Of a stretch of 64,000 bases of DNA, positions 46,747-55,769 are shown in pieces. Below the pieces are notes generated by a model. That model saw only the letters and a list, made by a program, of their open reading frames with translations. It was not told the origin of the DNA and ran no database searches. Both the position numbers and the translations under genes were made by a program. Source of the DNA: Flavipsychrobacter sp964461535 (lineage in GTDB: Bacteria > Bacteroidota > Bacteroidia > Chitinophagales > Chitinophagaceae); assembly GCA_964461535.1 (NCBI GenBank), contig CAYWUY010000005.1, positions 33,128 to 97,127 of the forward strand. Direction: 5' to 3'. Position 1 is the first letter of the stretch; each line of letters starts with the position of its first letter.

Positions 46747-46942
46747 TTTCCAATATTCAATCATATTTTCCAAAAAATGGAATAAAATTATTTTTATTTA
46801 TTTCATAAATAATTGATAATCAATCTTTTTGTTTTCTGGCACAGCTATTGAAATATACCTATCAGAATCTTGCACAGTAGATGTTTAGACTATACTACAC
46901 AAGCTGTACAGGTAATTGTAAAACAATAAAATACTAGATTGT
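46747..46942. other. AT-rich intergenic stretch before the small ORF
   Basis: No convincing coding frame and no consensus TAnnTTTG box. A TTTTG at 46827-46831 is the only promoter-like element noticed. Confidence 0.4.
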
Positions 46943-47041
46943 ATGAGAGCAATAGGAGCATTTTTCGTGATTTCTGCTATAATAGCAGGTTTGTTAATTG
47001 CCACTGTAGGTGTTATGTATTTAATCAATCTAGTCTTGTAA
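46943..47041 (+). CDS. Possible 32-residue single-pass membrane protein
   Basis: ATG to TAA encodes 32 residues: MRAIGAFFVISAIIAGLLIA, then TVGVMYLINLVL. It is one hydrophobic helix with a single positive residue near the N terminus, like many small bacterial membrane proteins. It has no recognised family and no obvious ribosome site, as expected in this phylum. It sits between ahcY's terminator and a long hairpin terminator, so it would be an independent small transcript. Could be a chance frame in AT-rich DNA. Confidence 0.4.
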   Translation: MRAIGAFFVISAIIAGLLIATVGVMYLINLVL

Positions 47042-47076
47042 ATTTTGGAGAGTTTTTCATAGGGTATATGGTTTTT

Positions 47077-47125
47077 ATTGCCTCGACAGTGGTTGTCTAA
47101 CCGCAAATGTCCAGGCAATTTTTTT
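47077..47125 (+). terminator. Long structured intrinsic terminator
   Basis: A 17-bp interrupted stem: ATTGCCT/AGGCAAT, GACA/TGTC and GTGGTT/AACCGC (one G-U), loop GTCT, small internal mismatches, then seven T residues. It would end the small transcript that holds the 32-residue frame. Confidence 0.7.
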
Positions 47126-47183
47126 ATTATGAGGTTAAACCATTACAGCTAACTTTGGTCTATGTATTAGTTAAAACATAGTC

Positions 47184-48494
47184 ATGAAGCGCCTTCTCTC
47201 CTTAGTTTTTATAGTATTCCTGTCTTTACAGCTAAAAGCACAGAGCATATATTTTCCTCCACTTGCCGGATCTTCTTGGGATACATTATCAATGGATAGC
47301 TTAGGGTGGTGTAGAGATAAAATGGATACACTAATAGATTATCTAGGTACTAAGAATACAAAAGCCTTCATGTTGTTAAAAGATGGTAAGATTGTAGTAG
47401 AAAAGTATTACGGCACTTTTACTAAAGATAGTGCATGGTACTGGGCATCGGCTGGCAAAACCCTTACCGCACTCATGGTAGGCATTGCTCAGCAAGAAAA
47501 CTTACTTTCCATTTACGATACTACAAGCAACTATTTAGGAAATGGCTGGACAATATGCACTACACCCCAAGAGCGTCGTATACGAATTTGGAATCAGCTA
47601 ACCATGACTAATGGGTTAAATGATACCGTTCCCGATAATTTTTGCACCATAGATACCTGCATGAAGTATTTGGCAGATGCTGGTACACGCTGGGCATACC
47701 ATACCGCACCATATACAATGTTAGATAGTGTGTTAGAGGTAGCTACCGGGCTAAGTATAAATACATACTTTACTCAAAAAGTAAAGAATTTAACTGGTAT
47801 GACTGGTTTATTTATCCCTACTGGTTTTAATAATGTCTATTATAGTAATGCACGTAGTATGGCTAGGTTTGGCTTGCTAATGTTGAACAATGCTTATTGG
47901 AATACTACTCCAGTGTTGTCCGATACAGCTTACTATAACCAAATGACTAATACTTCACAGTCATTCAACAATAGTTATGGTTATTTGTGGTGGCTTAATG
48001 GAAAAGCTTCATATATGGCTCCTCAGAGTCAAATAGTTTTTCCGGGCTACTTGTCTCCTGCTGCTCCTGCTGACATGATAGCTGCTTTAGGTAAAAATGG
48101 TCAGTTACTCAACATAGCGAAAAGTATGAATTTAGTATGGCTACGGCTTGGTGATGCTCCGGGTGTAGGTGATGTTCCTTTTCTACTGAATGATACTGTA
48201 TGGCAAAAGCTAAATATGGCCATGTGTTCTAGTGCATCTATATCTAATAGTCCCATACCGCAAGAACTAAGGCTATACCCCAATCCTGCTACTGATAATA
48301 TTACACTTGCAGCTAGTCTGCCCTTTACTTATAAAATTGCTGATTTTACTGGTAAGGTTGTTGCTGCGGCAAATGATAGCAAAACTGTATTTAATATATC
48401 CTTGCCCAATTTAAGTAATGGTATGTATGTGGTGTATGTTAAATATGATAATGGGTTTACCGATAGAAAGCTATTGCAGGTAGAAGCAAGGTAG
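47184..48494 (+). CDS. Secreted beta-lactamase-like serine hydrolase with T9SS type A domain
   Basis: 436 residues: signal peptide (1-20), serine beta-lactamase/PBP4-like fold with SxxK as SAGK (Ser89-Lys92) and a YHTAPYTML segment near 170 in the Tyr motif position, LLMLNNAYWN and YGYLWWLNG typical of the family, then a type A sorting domain (LRLYPNPATDNITLA, LSNGMYVVYV). Expected to be an extracellular esterase- or peptidase-like hydrolase; antibiotic hydrolysis cannot be assumed. A TAACTTTG box lies at 47150-47157. Confidence 0.9.
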   Translation: MKRLLSLVFIVFLSLQLKAQSIYFPPLAGSSWDTLSMDSLGWCRDKMDTLIDYLGTKNTKAFMLLKDGKIVVEKYYGTFTKDSAWYWASAGKTLTALMVGIAQQENLLSIYDTTSNYLGNGWTICTTPQERRIRIWNQLTMTNGLNDTVPDNFCTIDTCMKYLADAGTRWAYHTAPYTMLDSVLEVATGLSINTYFTQKVKNLTGMTGLFIPTGFNNVYYSNARSMARFGLLMLNNAYWNTTPVLSDTAYYNQMTNTSQSFNNSYGYLWWLNGKASYMAPQSQIVFPGYLSPAAPADMIAALGKNGQLLNIAKSMNLVWLRLGDAPGVGDVPFLLNDTVWQKLNMAMCSSASISNSPIPQELRLYPNPATDNITLAASLPFTYKIADFTGKVVAAANDSKTVFNISLPNLSNGMYVVYVKYDNGFTDRKLLQVEAR

Positions 48495-48557
48495 GTTGCT
48501 CTAATATGCTTATGTAAAAAATATATAATAATATACATGGGCTCAGCGTAATTTTTG

Positions 48558-48565
48558 TAGGTTTG
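48558..48565 (+). promoter_or_regulatory. -7 box of purL, adjacent to the start codon
   Basis: TAGGTTTG ends four bases before the ATG at 48570; a leaderless transcript is implied if used. No clear -33 box. Confidence 0.4.
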
Positions 48566-48569
48566 CATC

Positions 48570-50771
48570 ATGTTAGCCACACTCGACCAAGCCGTAAAAC
48601 TAGGCCTCCGCGAAGATGAATTTGAGAAAATCAAACAAATTTTAGGCCGTACCCCCAATTTTAATGAGGTTGCTATGTACTCCGTAATGTGGAGTGAGCA
48701 CTGTAGTTATAAAAACTCCATTACCTGGTTAAAAACCTTGCCTCGCGACGGCGCCAAATTATTGGTAAAAGCCGGAGAAGAAAATGCAGGATTAGTAGAC
48801 ATAGGCGATGGTTGGGGCTGTGTGTTTAAGATAGAAAGTCATAACCACCCATCTGCTATAGAGCCTTTCCAAGGCGCAGCTACGGGTGTTGGTGGCATCC
48901 ATCGCGATATTTTTACTATGGGTGCACGTCCTATAGCATCTTTAAATTCTTTAAGATTTGGTAAGGTAGATAATCCCAAAACAAAGTGGTTGATAAAGGG
49001 TGTCGTTAAGGGTATTGGCCATTATGGAAACTGTTTTGGTGTGCCTACCGTAGCCGGAGAAGTATACTACGAAAGCTGTTACCAAACTAATCCGCTTGTA
49101 AATGCTATGAGCGTAGGTGTGGTAAGGGTTGGACAAACTGTTTCTGCAACATCTCATGGAGAGGGTAATCCCGTATTCATAGTAGGTGCTGCTACTGGTA
49201 AAGATGGTATTGGTGGTGCATCATTTGCTAGTGCCGATATTAATGAAAACAGTGCTGATCAAATACCTGCTGTGCAAGTAGGCGATCCGTTTGAAGAGAA
49301 AAAGCTACTTGAGGCCTGCTTAGAGGTTATACCTACTGGTGCGCTTATAGGTATGCAAGATATGGGGGCTGCAGGTATTACTTGTAGTACTAGTGAGATG
49401 AGTGCTAAAGGTGAGCATGGAATGATTATTCATTTAGATAAAGTGCCTACCCGCCAAGGTAATATGAAGCCATGGGAAATGCTATTAAGCGAAAGCCAAG
49501 AGCGTATGCTTATAGTAGTGAAAAAAGGACGTGAGGCTGAAGTGCAAGCTATATTTGATAAGTGGGATATTCACTGTGTTCAGATAGGTGAGGTTACTAA
49601 AGAGCCTAACCTAAAATACTACATGAATGGCGAGTTGATTGCTGATGTGCCTGCCGAAAGTCTGGTATTAGGTGGTGGTGCTCCGGTATATACTCGTGAA
49701 TATAAAGAGCCTGCTTACTTCCAACAAATCAACAGCTTTGATATGAACAGCATAGCTGAGCCTGCCGATTTGAAAGAAATAGCATATCAATTAATTCAGT
49801 TACCTAATATAGCTTCAAAGCGCTGGATATACGAGCAGTATGACAGTATGGTAGGTACTGGCAATACTCAAACTAACGAGCCTAGCGATGCAGCCATAGT
49901 AAAAGTACATGGCACCAGTAAGGCTATAGCTATGACTACAGACTGTAATAGTCGTTATGTATTTGCTGACCCATATAAGGGTGGTATGATAGCCGTTAGC
50001 GAGGCTGCGAGAAACATTGTGTGCAGTGGTGGTCTACCGGTAGCTATTACTAACTGTTTAAATTTTGGTAATCCGTATAATCCTGAAGTATACTACCAGT
50101 TTGTGCATGCTATAAAAGGTATGGGCGATGCTTGTAGAAAATTTGATACTCCGGTAACAGGTGGTAACGTTAGTTTCTACAACCAAAGTGAGGATGGTCC
50201 GGTATATCCTACACCTACTATTGGTATGGTGGGTATATTGGAAAACTTGGATCAGAAAATGTCATTAGGCTTTAAGCATGCCGGTGATTGTATTTATGTT
50301 TTAGGCGTAAACAGAAACGATATTAACTGTTCTGAGTATCTGCATCACATAATGGGTGTAACTCATAGCCCTGTTCCTCACTTCGATTTAGAAGAAGAGT
50401 ACCAATTACAAACTACACTAGCACGTTTAATAAGTAATAAACTAGTTAAGTCTGCACATGATATTTCTGAAGGTGGCTTATTTGCATGTTTATTAGAGAG
50501 TGCTATGGTTAACAATTTGGGTATCAATATTCATACAGATGCAGCCATACGTAAAGATGCTTTCTTGTTTGGCGAGGCACAATCGCGTGTAGTAGTTTCT
50601 GTAAATGCTGATATTCATGCTATGTTTGAGGCTGAACTAAAAGGTTTACCATACACTAAAGTTGGTACTGTAACTGCGCAAAAAGAAATAGTTATCGATG
50701 GCGATAATTGGGGTTATATCTCTGATTGGAAACAAGCCTATGATACTTCATTAGAAAGAATGTTGGCATAA
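48570..50771 (+). CDS. purL: Phosphoribosylformylglycinamidine synthase, small PurL type
   Basis: 733 residues, the short (Bacillus-type) FGAM synthase subunit, lacking the fused glutaminase of the long enzyme. Motifs: MWSEHCSYKNS (about 31-41), ESHNHPSAIEPFQGAATGVGG and the repeated second half with CLNFGNPYNPEVYYQ. It catalyses ATP-dependent conversion of FGAR to FGAM and needs PurS and PurQ for ammonia supply; neither lies next to it. The next gene, three bases on, is a different amidotransferase. Confidence 0.97.
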   Translation: MLATLDQAVKLGLREDEFEKIKQILGRTPNFNEVAMYSVMWSEHCSYKNSITWLKTLPRDGAKLLVKAGEENAGLVDIGDGWGCVFKIESHNHPSAIEPFQGAATGVGGIHRDIFTMGARPIASLNSLRFGKVDNPKTKWLIKGVVKGIGHYGNCFGVPTVAGEVYYESCYQTNPLVNAMSVGVVRVGQTVSATSHGEGNPVFIVGAATGKDGIGGASFASADINENSADQIPAVQVGDPFEEKKLLEACLEVIPTGALIGMQDMGAAGITCSTSEMSAKGEHGMIIHLDKVPTRQGNMKPWEMLLSESQERMLIVVKKGREAEVQAIFDKWDIHCVQIGEVTKEPNLKYYMNGELIADVPAESLVLGGGAPVYTREYKEPAYFQQINSFDMNSIAEPADLKEIAYQLIQLPNIASKRWIYEQYDSMVGTGNTQTNEPSDAAIVKVHGTSKAIAMTTDCNSRYVFADPYKGGMIAVSEAARNIVCSGGLPVAITNCLNFGNPYNPEVYYQFVHAIKGMGDACRKFDTPVTGGNVSFYNQSEDGPVYPTPTIGMVGILENLDQKMSLGFKHAGDCIYVLGVNRNDINCSEYLHHIMGVTHSPVPHFDLEEEYQLQTTLARLISNKLVKSAHDISEGGLFACLLESAMVNNLGINIHTDAAIRKDAFLFGEAQSRVVVSVNADIHAMFEAELKGLPYTKVGTVTAQKEIVIDGDNWGYISDWKQAYDTSLERMLA

Positions 50772-50774
50772 TAA

Positions 50775-51383
50775 ATGCCCACGCTTGTAAGCATGAATCA
50801 TAAGTGGGTGCTCATAGATAATTACGACTCATTTACCTATATACTGCACGACTATCTGGCTCAGGTCGGGGCACAGTGTGCAGTATATAGGAATAATGAG
50901 ATTTCTCTTCTTCAATTACAAGAATTAGCTCCCACTGCTATTGTTATTTCTCCCGGTCCTGAGACTCCCATTCAAGCAGGTATTACTATGGAGGTTATTC
51001 GCTACTTCCACAATAAAATCCCGATTATAGGTATATGCTTAGGGCACCAGGCATTAGGTATGTTTTTTGGTGCAGAGCTCTATCGCTTAGCTTATCCTAT
51101 GCATGGAAAAATAAGTAGTGTGCAACATACAGGCAATAACATTGCATTCAAAAATGTGCCTCAGTCTTTTGATGTTATGAGGTATCATTCTTTGGCTATC
51201 AAAAATCTAGAGGATACCGGACTACGCACTACAGCCACTACCGCCGATGGTTGTATTATGGCTATAGAGCACGAGTTATATCCCTGTTTAGGTTTGCAGT
51301 TTCACCCCGAATCAGTGGGAACACCTATGGGTTTGCAAATGCTAAAAAATATAGTGTCCTTCGCCGAAGCTTATAGTAGATAA
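50775..51383 (+). CDS. Class I glutamine amidotransferase, PabA/TrpG type
   Basis: 202 residues; start could also be the ATG at 50793. WVLIDNYDSFTYILHDYL and ISPGPETP are typical of anthranilate/aminodeoxychorismate synthase component II. The triad is Cys88 in GICLGHQALG plus His/Glu in LQFHPESVGT. It supplies ammonia to chorismate-derived synthases (tryptophan or folate). No component I is adjacent. Three bases downstream of purL, so likely co-transcribed; it is not PurQ-like. Confidence 0.9.
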   Translation: MPTLVSMNHKWVLIDNYDSFTYILHDYLAQVGAQCAVYRNNEISLLQLQELAPTAIVISPGPETPIQAGITMEVIRYFHNKIPIIGICLGHQALGMFFGAELYRLAYPMHGKISSVQHTGNNIAFKNVPQSFDVMRYHSLAIKNLEDTGLRTTATTADGCIMAIEHELYPCLGLQFHPESVGTPMGLQMLKNIVSFAEAYSR

Positions 51384-51394
51384 TAGATGGTGTA

Positions 51395-52027
51395 TTAGCC
51401 TAGTAGCACAGGTTCTCTTAGTATTGTTTTTAATTTCTCTGGTGCTGTTTTTCTAAAGTCTGATAGGTATATTTCATGATGCAGTCCATTTTGTAACAAA
51501 TTTTCTTGCTGCATAAATACGGCAAGTTTTGTTAGTGTTTGCGGCTCTGTATTAAACGGGCCAGTGTGTAATATTTGTACACATAGTCCCTCTGCCATTT
51601 CGTAGTAGTGCACTTCTTTAGCCAATGGTATTTGTTTTGCCGTAATGGTGCTAGCAATACATTGCTCTACCATGTTTACACTTACAAATAAAGGAAGACG
51701 TATTAACAGTCTATACTCCCACTCACTTCTAGGTATTAGTTGTGGTGCGGTGCTAATTGTGGCACCTGCATATTGTGTAGTATCATACCACCAAAGTCCT
51801 TCTAGCTTAGCTACTACAAAGTCATTACTCATAGCTTTACACTGAAATTTTATGGCATATGCAACAGCATATAAGGCTTGTATGTGTTGGCTAAATGCTT
51901 CGCTACTAGGATCTCCTTTGCCGCGTATAGACAGGTAGTTTACTTTGTCAAGCGTTATCATTTTAGGAGAATTACCGGCAGTATAATAATTTTTATACTG
52001 CCGGCTTAAATCTAGTTTTTCCATCAT
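51395..52027 (-). CDS. GyrI-like small-molecule-binding domain protein
   Basis: 210 residues. The GyrI-like/SOUL-type fold is suggested by DKVNYLSIRGKGDPSSEAFSQHI at 24-46, EWEYRLLIRLP and the YEMAEGLCVQILHTGPFNTEPQTL segment. Members bind or hydrolyse small hydrophobic ligands; the stand-alone form has no DNA-binding domain. Last of a same-strand trio with DinB (24 bases apart) and a WYL regulator. Confidence 0.85.
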   Translation of the reverse strand: MMEKLDLSRQYKNYYTAGNSPKMITLDKVNYLSIRGKGDPSSEAFSQHIQALYAVAYAIKFQCKAMSNDFVVAKLEGLWWYDTTQYAGATISTAPQLIPRSEWEYRLLIRLPLFVSVNMVEQCIASTITAKQIPLAKEVHYYEMAEGLCVQILHTGPFNTEPQTLTKLAVFMQQENLLQNGLHHEIYLSDFRKTAPEKLKTILREPVLLG

Positions 52028-52051
52028 TATAAATAAGGATGTATATACTCA

Positions 52052-52549
52052 TTAAAATCCTTTACTGTCATCTGCACTTGGGCCATATGTGCCCGGTAGC
52101 GGAATGTCTAGCAAACGAAGATATACGCCTAGTTGTGCTCTGTGGTGCACAGTTTGGCAGAATGCATGTCTGATAGATTCCCATTTTAAATCGGTACTAA
52201 TGATGTGGTCGCCAAAGCGCATGGTCCATGTTTCATCTAGTTGTGCAGTAGTTACTTGACCTAGTGCGGCTGTGGCATCTGTAAGATTTGTTTCAAAAAA
52301 GCTTAAGATGTCTGCAGTTGTCTCTTTGCGCTCTACTTGTGGCATTACTGCAAAGTCAATTTCAGATGTAGCAATAATAAAAGGAATCCAGCTTGGTATT
52401 TCTGCAATATGAGTAGCTAGTTGGCGAACTGTCATGCTTTTAGCATGTGGTTGCCAGTCAAGTTTGTCATTAGGAACCAGGCTTAACATTTTGCGGGTTA
52501 CATTGGCTTCGTTAGCCATTTCTTTCTGTAAAAGTTCGATTGTAGTCAT
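52052..52549 (-). CDS. DinB-family protein (DinB/YfiT four-helix metalloprotein)
   Basis: 165 residues with the DinB helical pattern and candidate metal ligands: His in QLATHIAEI (about 45) and HHRAQLGVYLRLL (about 135-147), a third in RHAFCQTVHH. Relatives act as thiol (for example bacillithiol) transferases or metal-dependent hydrolases. Here the thiol is unknown. Lies between a WYL regulator (87 bases upstream) and the GyrI-like gene. Confidence 0.88.
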   Translation of the reverse strand: MTTIELLQKEMANEANVTRKMLSLVPNDKLDWQPHAKSMTVRQLATHIAEIPSWIPFIIATSEIDFAVMPQVERKETTADILSFFETNLTDATAALGQVTTAQLDETWTMRFGDHIISTDLKWESIRHAFCQTVHHRAQLGVYLRLLDIPLPGTYGPSADDSKGF

Positions 52550-52636
52550 TGGAATTGGTTATTTAATGATGCAAAGGAACTACAGCCTACTGACAACCCT
52601 ATGTCAGTCTGTTTTGGGGCAGTAAAAAATATTTTT

Positions 52637-53326
52637 TCAGTAGTCTACAGGTAGTTCTTTTATGTAATCATTAAGCCCAATATGGTCTTGCTTTATAAAT
52701 GCTTTGCCCAGTAGTTTTACTTCTTTAATTCTTGATAGCCTAAAGTCTCTATACTCAGTTCTCTTATGGCACCAAGCTATTAAATGCCAGTTGAAAGCAT
52801 AAAATATTAACCCAATAGGCTCAATACTTCTATCGCTACTACTGTCCTCTTTGTTGGTATAGGTAATGCTTACCTGCTGTTTATCGGTTATGGCTTGTTG
52901 TAGCAAAGACATAAAGGCCATGTTCAGTTTATAGCCTTCAGGTATTTGTAGCATTATATTATCATTTAAGCTCTCCAGTTTTTCCTTCTGGTGATGTCGC
53001 AGAACGGCTTTTACCTTTTGCATAGCAGTAGCAAAGTGTTGCTGTATAGACTGGTCTGTAAACCCCTTTACCAGCGATTCGGTTATCAGTATAGCATTTG
53101 CCTCTTCTGTAGTAAGCGATACTGGTGGCAAGAAGTATTCTTTTACTATGAAATAGCCTCTACTGGGTTCAAAGCTAATAGGAATACCTTGCTCTATTAG
53201 TGCTTTAATATCTCGATACACTGTACGTACACTGATGTCATAAGTTGCTGCGATTTTCTCAGCAGTAACATATTTTTTAGATTGTAGTAAGGTAAGCATG
53301 CCCAGCAGGCGATCCATTCTGTTCAT
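52637..53326 (-). CDS. YafY-type HTH/WYL-domain transcriptional regulator
   Basis: 229 residues from ATG 53326 (MNRMDRLLGMLTLLQSKKYV), which matches the family start; the frame extends 21 codons further to 53389 but that extension is atypical. HTH (VTAEKIAATYDISVRTVYRDI) is followed by the WYL ligand-sensing domain (SITYTNKEDSSSDRSIEPIG, NWHLIAWCHKRTEYRDFRLSRI). It probably controls itself and the DinB/GyrI-like genes on the same strand. Confidence 0.9.
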   Translation of the reverse strand: MNRMDRLLGMLTLLQSKKYVTAEKIAATYDISVRTVYRDIKALIEQGIPISFEPSRGYFIVKEYFLPPVSLTTEEANAILITESLVKGFTDQSIQQHFATAMQKVKAVLRHHQKEKLESLNDNIMLQIPEGYKLNMAFMSLLQQAITDKQQVSITYTNKEDSSSDRSIEPIGLIFYAFNWHLIAWCHKRTEYRDFRLSRIKEVKLLGKAFIKQDHIGLNDYIKELPVDY

Positions 53327-53497
53327 GGTGGCAATATTTACATCTGAAAAATACCATTTTTGTGTTATCTGTATCTTTATTTTAGGCATTACATATCCAC
53401 AAAACGAAAATTATATGCCTTAACCTGAATATTCACTATTTTGGCATGCAAAATGCTATATAGCTAGCACTACTATTAATTGAAAATTACTAAGCAC

Positions 53498-54658
53498 ATG
53501 GCTAAACATATTCTTGTTATAGATGACGAAAGAGCTATCCGTAGAACATTAAACGAAATACTATCGTTTGAGGGCTTTACTGTAGATGAGGCTGCTGACG
53601 GAGAAGAAGGCATAAAAAAAATAAAAGAAAACACTTACGACTGTATTTTGTGTGATATTAAAATGCCCAAGAAAGATGGCATAGAAGTATTGCAAATAGC
53701 CAAAGAGGAAAAGCCTGATATACCGTTTATAGTAATAAGCGGACACGGAAATATAGAAACAGCAGTAGATGCTGTAAAAAAAGGTGCTTATGATTACATA
53801 TCTAAGCCACCCGATTTAAACAGGCTTTTAATTACCCTGCGCAATGCTATGGATAAAAAGCAGTTGGTAGCAGAAACTAAGCAACTGAAGAAAAAAATAT
53901 CTAAGGGTTATGAGATGATAGGTGAGAGCGAGGGCATGCGCAAAATTCAAGACACTATAGAGAAAGTGGCTCCAACGGATGCTCGTGTATTGGTGACAGG
54001 TGAGAATGGTGTGGGTAAAGAATTGGTAGCTCGTAGGATACATGAATTAAGCAATCGTGCTAATGGCCCTTTAATTGAGGTGAACTGTGCTGCTATTCCT
54101 TCTGAATTAATAGAGAGTGAATTATTTGGTCATGAGAAAGGTTCTTTTACATCGGCAGTAAAGCAGCGTTTAGGTAAGTTTGAACAAGCTAGTGGGGGCA
54201 CTCTTTTCCTAGATGAAATAGGAGATATGAGCCATGATGCACAAGCTAAGATGTTACGTGCATTGCAGGAAGGTAAAATAACCCGCGTAGGTGGTGAAAA
54301 AGAAATAAAAGTAGATGTGCGTGTAATAGCAGCTACTAATAAAGATTTATTGGCAGAAGTAGAAGCTAAGCGTTTTAGAATGGACTTGTATCATCGCTTA
54401 AGTGTGATACTAATAAAGGTGCCATCGTTAAACGAGCGTAGAGATGATATACCACTATTGATTAATCATTTCTTGCAGGCACTATGCGATGAGTATAAAC
54501 AACCTGCGAAAGATATTGACACAGCAGCCGTGAAGCTATTACAAGAGAAAAACTGGACAGGTAATATACGCGAATTAAGAAATGTTGTTGAGCGACTTAT
54601 AATTCTATCTGGCAAAACAATTACTAAAGCAGATGTTGAGCAGTACATTATCTTATAA
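53498..54658 (+). CDS. NtrC-type response regulator (receiver plus AAA+ sigma-54 interaction domain) without a DNA-binding domain
   Basis: 386 residues from ATG 53498 (MAKHILVIDDE); a TTG frame starts earlier at 53480. The receiver has D9/D10, D53 (CILCDIKMP) and the AAA+ domain has Walker A GENGVGKELVA, Walker B GGTLFLDEIGD and an arginine-finger region. The sigma-54 contact loop GAFTGA reads GSFTSA. The protein ends with AAVKLLQEKNWTGNIRELRN and VEQYIIL, so the usual Fis-type HTH is absent. It may act from solution on sigma-54 polymerase. Sensor kinase not adjacent. Confidence 0.92.
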   Translation: MAKHILVIDDERAIRRTLNEILSFEGFTVDEAADGEEGIKKIKENTYDCILCDIKMPKKDGIEVLQIAKEEKPDIPFIVISGHGNIETAVDAVKKGAYDYISKPPDLNRLLITLRNAMDKKQLVAETKQLKKKISKGYEMIGESEGMRKIQDTIEKVAPTDARVLVTGENGVGKELVARRIHELSNRANGPLIEVNCAAIPSELIESELFGHEKGSFTSAVKQRLGKFEQASGGTLFLDEIGDMSHDAQAKMLRALQEGKITRVGGEKEIKVDVRVIAATNKDLLAEVEAKRFRMDLYHRLSVILIKVPSLNERRDDIPLLINHFLQALCDEYKQPAKDIDTAAVKLLQEKNWTGNIRELRNVVERLIILSGKTITKADVEQYIIL

Positions 54659-54678
54659 GAGGTGATGGTATAATAAAA

Positions 54679-54720
54679 CAGGGTGCGTAACAATCGTATG
54701 TTACGCACCCTGCTTGTTTT
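54679..54720. terminator. Bidirectional intrinsic terminator
   Basis: Perfect 14-bp stem CAGGGTGCGTAACA / TGTTACGCACCCTG with a six-base loop; TTTTTAT on plus and TTTTATTAT on minus. Confidence 0.8.
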
Positions 54721-54730
54721 TATAATTGTC

Positions 54731-55744
54731 TTATTCTACTACAAGTTTTTGTCTACTGCTATTTCCATTGTTTTCTGCTACAACAGTATACACACCGCTT
54801 GAAATGTTAGATAAGTCTACTTCTATTTTTCCATTATTTACGTTGAGATTTACAGCTTGTAGTTGCCCTAGCAGGTTGTAAATACTTACTTGTACATGCT
54901 CAGCTCTTCCGTCAGGCAGTATCGTGCATCTATTAGTAGCAGGATTAGGCCAAATTGTAAANNNNNNNNNNNNNNNNNNNNNNNNNNNNNNNNNNNNNNN
55001 NNNNNNNNNNNNNNNNNNNNNNNNNNNNNNNNNNNNNNNNNNNNNNNNNNNNNNNNNNNNNGCGGTAAACTCAGCACCAAATGCACCGCCTCCATTAGTG
55101 CTTCCTGCGGTTCCTGTTCCTGCTACTGTAAATATTGTGTCGCTTAGGTCTACAGCACGTATTACGTTATTCCCTGCATCAGAAATATATACAGTACCAT
55201 CAACGTCTACAGCTATCCCTGAAGGATTGTTTAGTTTAGCTGAAGTGGCTGGCCCGTAATCTCCGCTAAAACCTACACTACCGGTTCCTGCTATGGTACT
55301 TATCATCCCATCTGCGCTTACCTTACGCACTACGTTATTTTGGTCGTCAGTAAAGTATACATTGTACAAAGAATCTACTGCTACTGTCGATGGATAGTAT
55401 AGCTTGGCCGATGTAGCAGGGCCGCCATCTCCACTATATCCTGGTGTTCCTGTTCCTGCAAAAGTGCTTATGGTTTCACCGCTAATTCTTCTAATTACAT
55501 GGTTGCCTTGGTCGGCTATAAATATATCTCCGTTTCTTGCTATGGCTATTCCCGCCGGACTATTGAATCTAGCACTTAGCGGCGCTCCTCCATCTCCACT
55601 ATAGCCGGCTCCTGCAGCATAGTTACCTGCTATAGTAACAATAGTTTGAGCTTGCGAGTAAGAACTATATATACATAAAGCAGATAGGAGTAATGCCTTT
55701 AATGATGATTGTAATTGCATCTGTTTTGGGTTTTTATATATCAA
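54731..55744 (-). CDS. NHL-repeat T9SS type A cargo (contains an assembly gap)
   Basis: About 337 residues with an N run. The signal peptide is followed by NHL repeats (TIAGNYAAGAGYSGDGGAP, DIFIADQGNHVIRRI, NVYFTDDQNNVVRKV, TVYISDAGNNVIRAV), then the gap, then a type A sorting domain (FTIWPNPATNRCTILP, LLGQLQ, SGVYTVVAE). A second, shorter relative of the 40-43 kb NHL cargo without Ig-like modules. The frame is kept across the 100 N, but the real missing length is unknown. Confidence 0.83.
   Translation of the reverse strand: MIYKNPKQMQLQSSLKALLLSALCIYSSYSQAQTIVTIAGNYAAGAGYSGDGGAPLSARFNSPAGIAIARNGDIFIADQGNHVIRRISGETISTFAGTGTPGYSGDGGPATSAKLYYPSTVAVDSLYNVYFTDDQNNVVRKVSADGMISTIAGTGSVGFSGDYGPATSAKLNNPSGIAVDVDGTVYISDAGNNVIRAVDLSDTIFTVAGTGTAGSTNGGGAFGAEFTXXXXXXXXXXXXXXXXXXXXXXXXXXXXXXXXXXFTIWPNPATNRCTILPDGRAEHVQVSIYNLLGQLQAVNLNVNNGKIEVDLSNISSGVYTVVAENNGNSSRQKLVVE
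54962..55061. other. Assembly gap (100 N) inside the NHL cargo gene
   Basis: Exactly 100 N; flanks share only TTTAC-sized similarity, so unlike the 42.2-kb gap there is no obvious overlap. Missing sequence probably includes one or more NHL blades. Confidence 0.95.
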
Positions 55745-55769
55745 AATTACGTTATTTACGGCTCTTATG

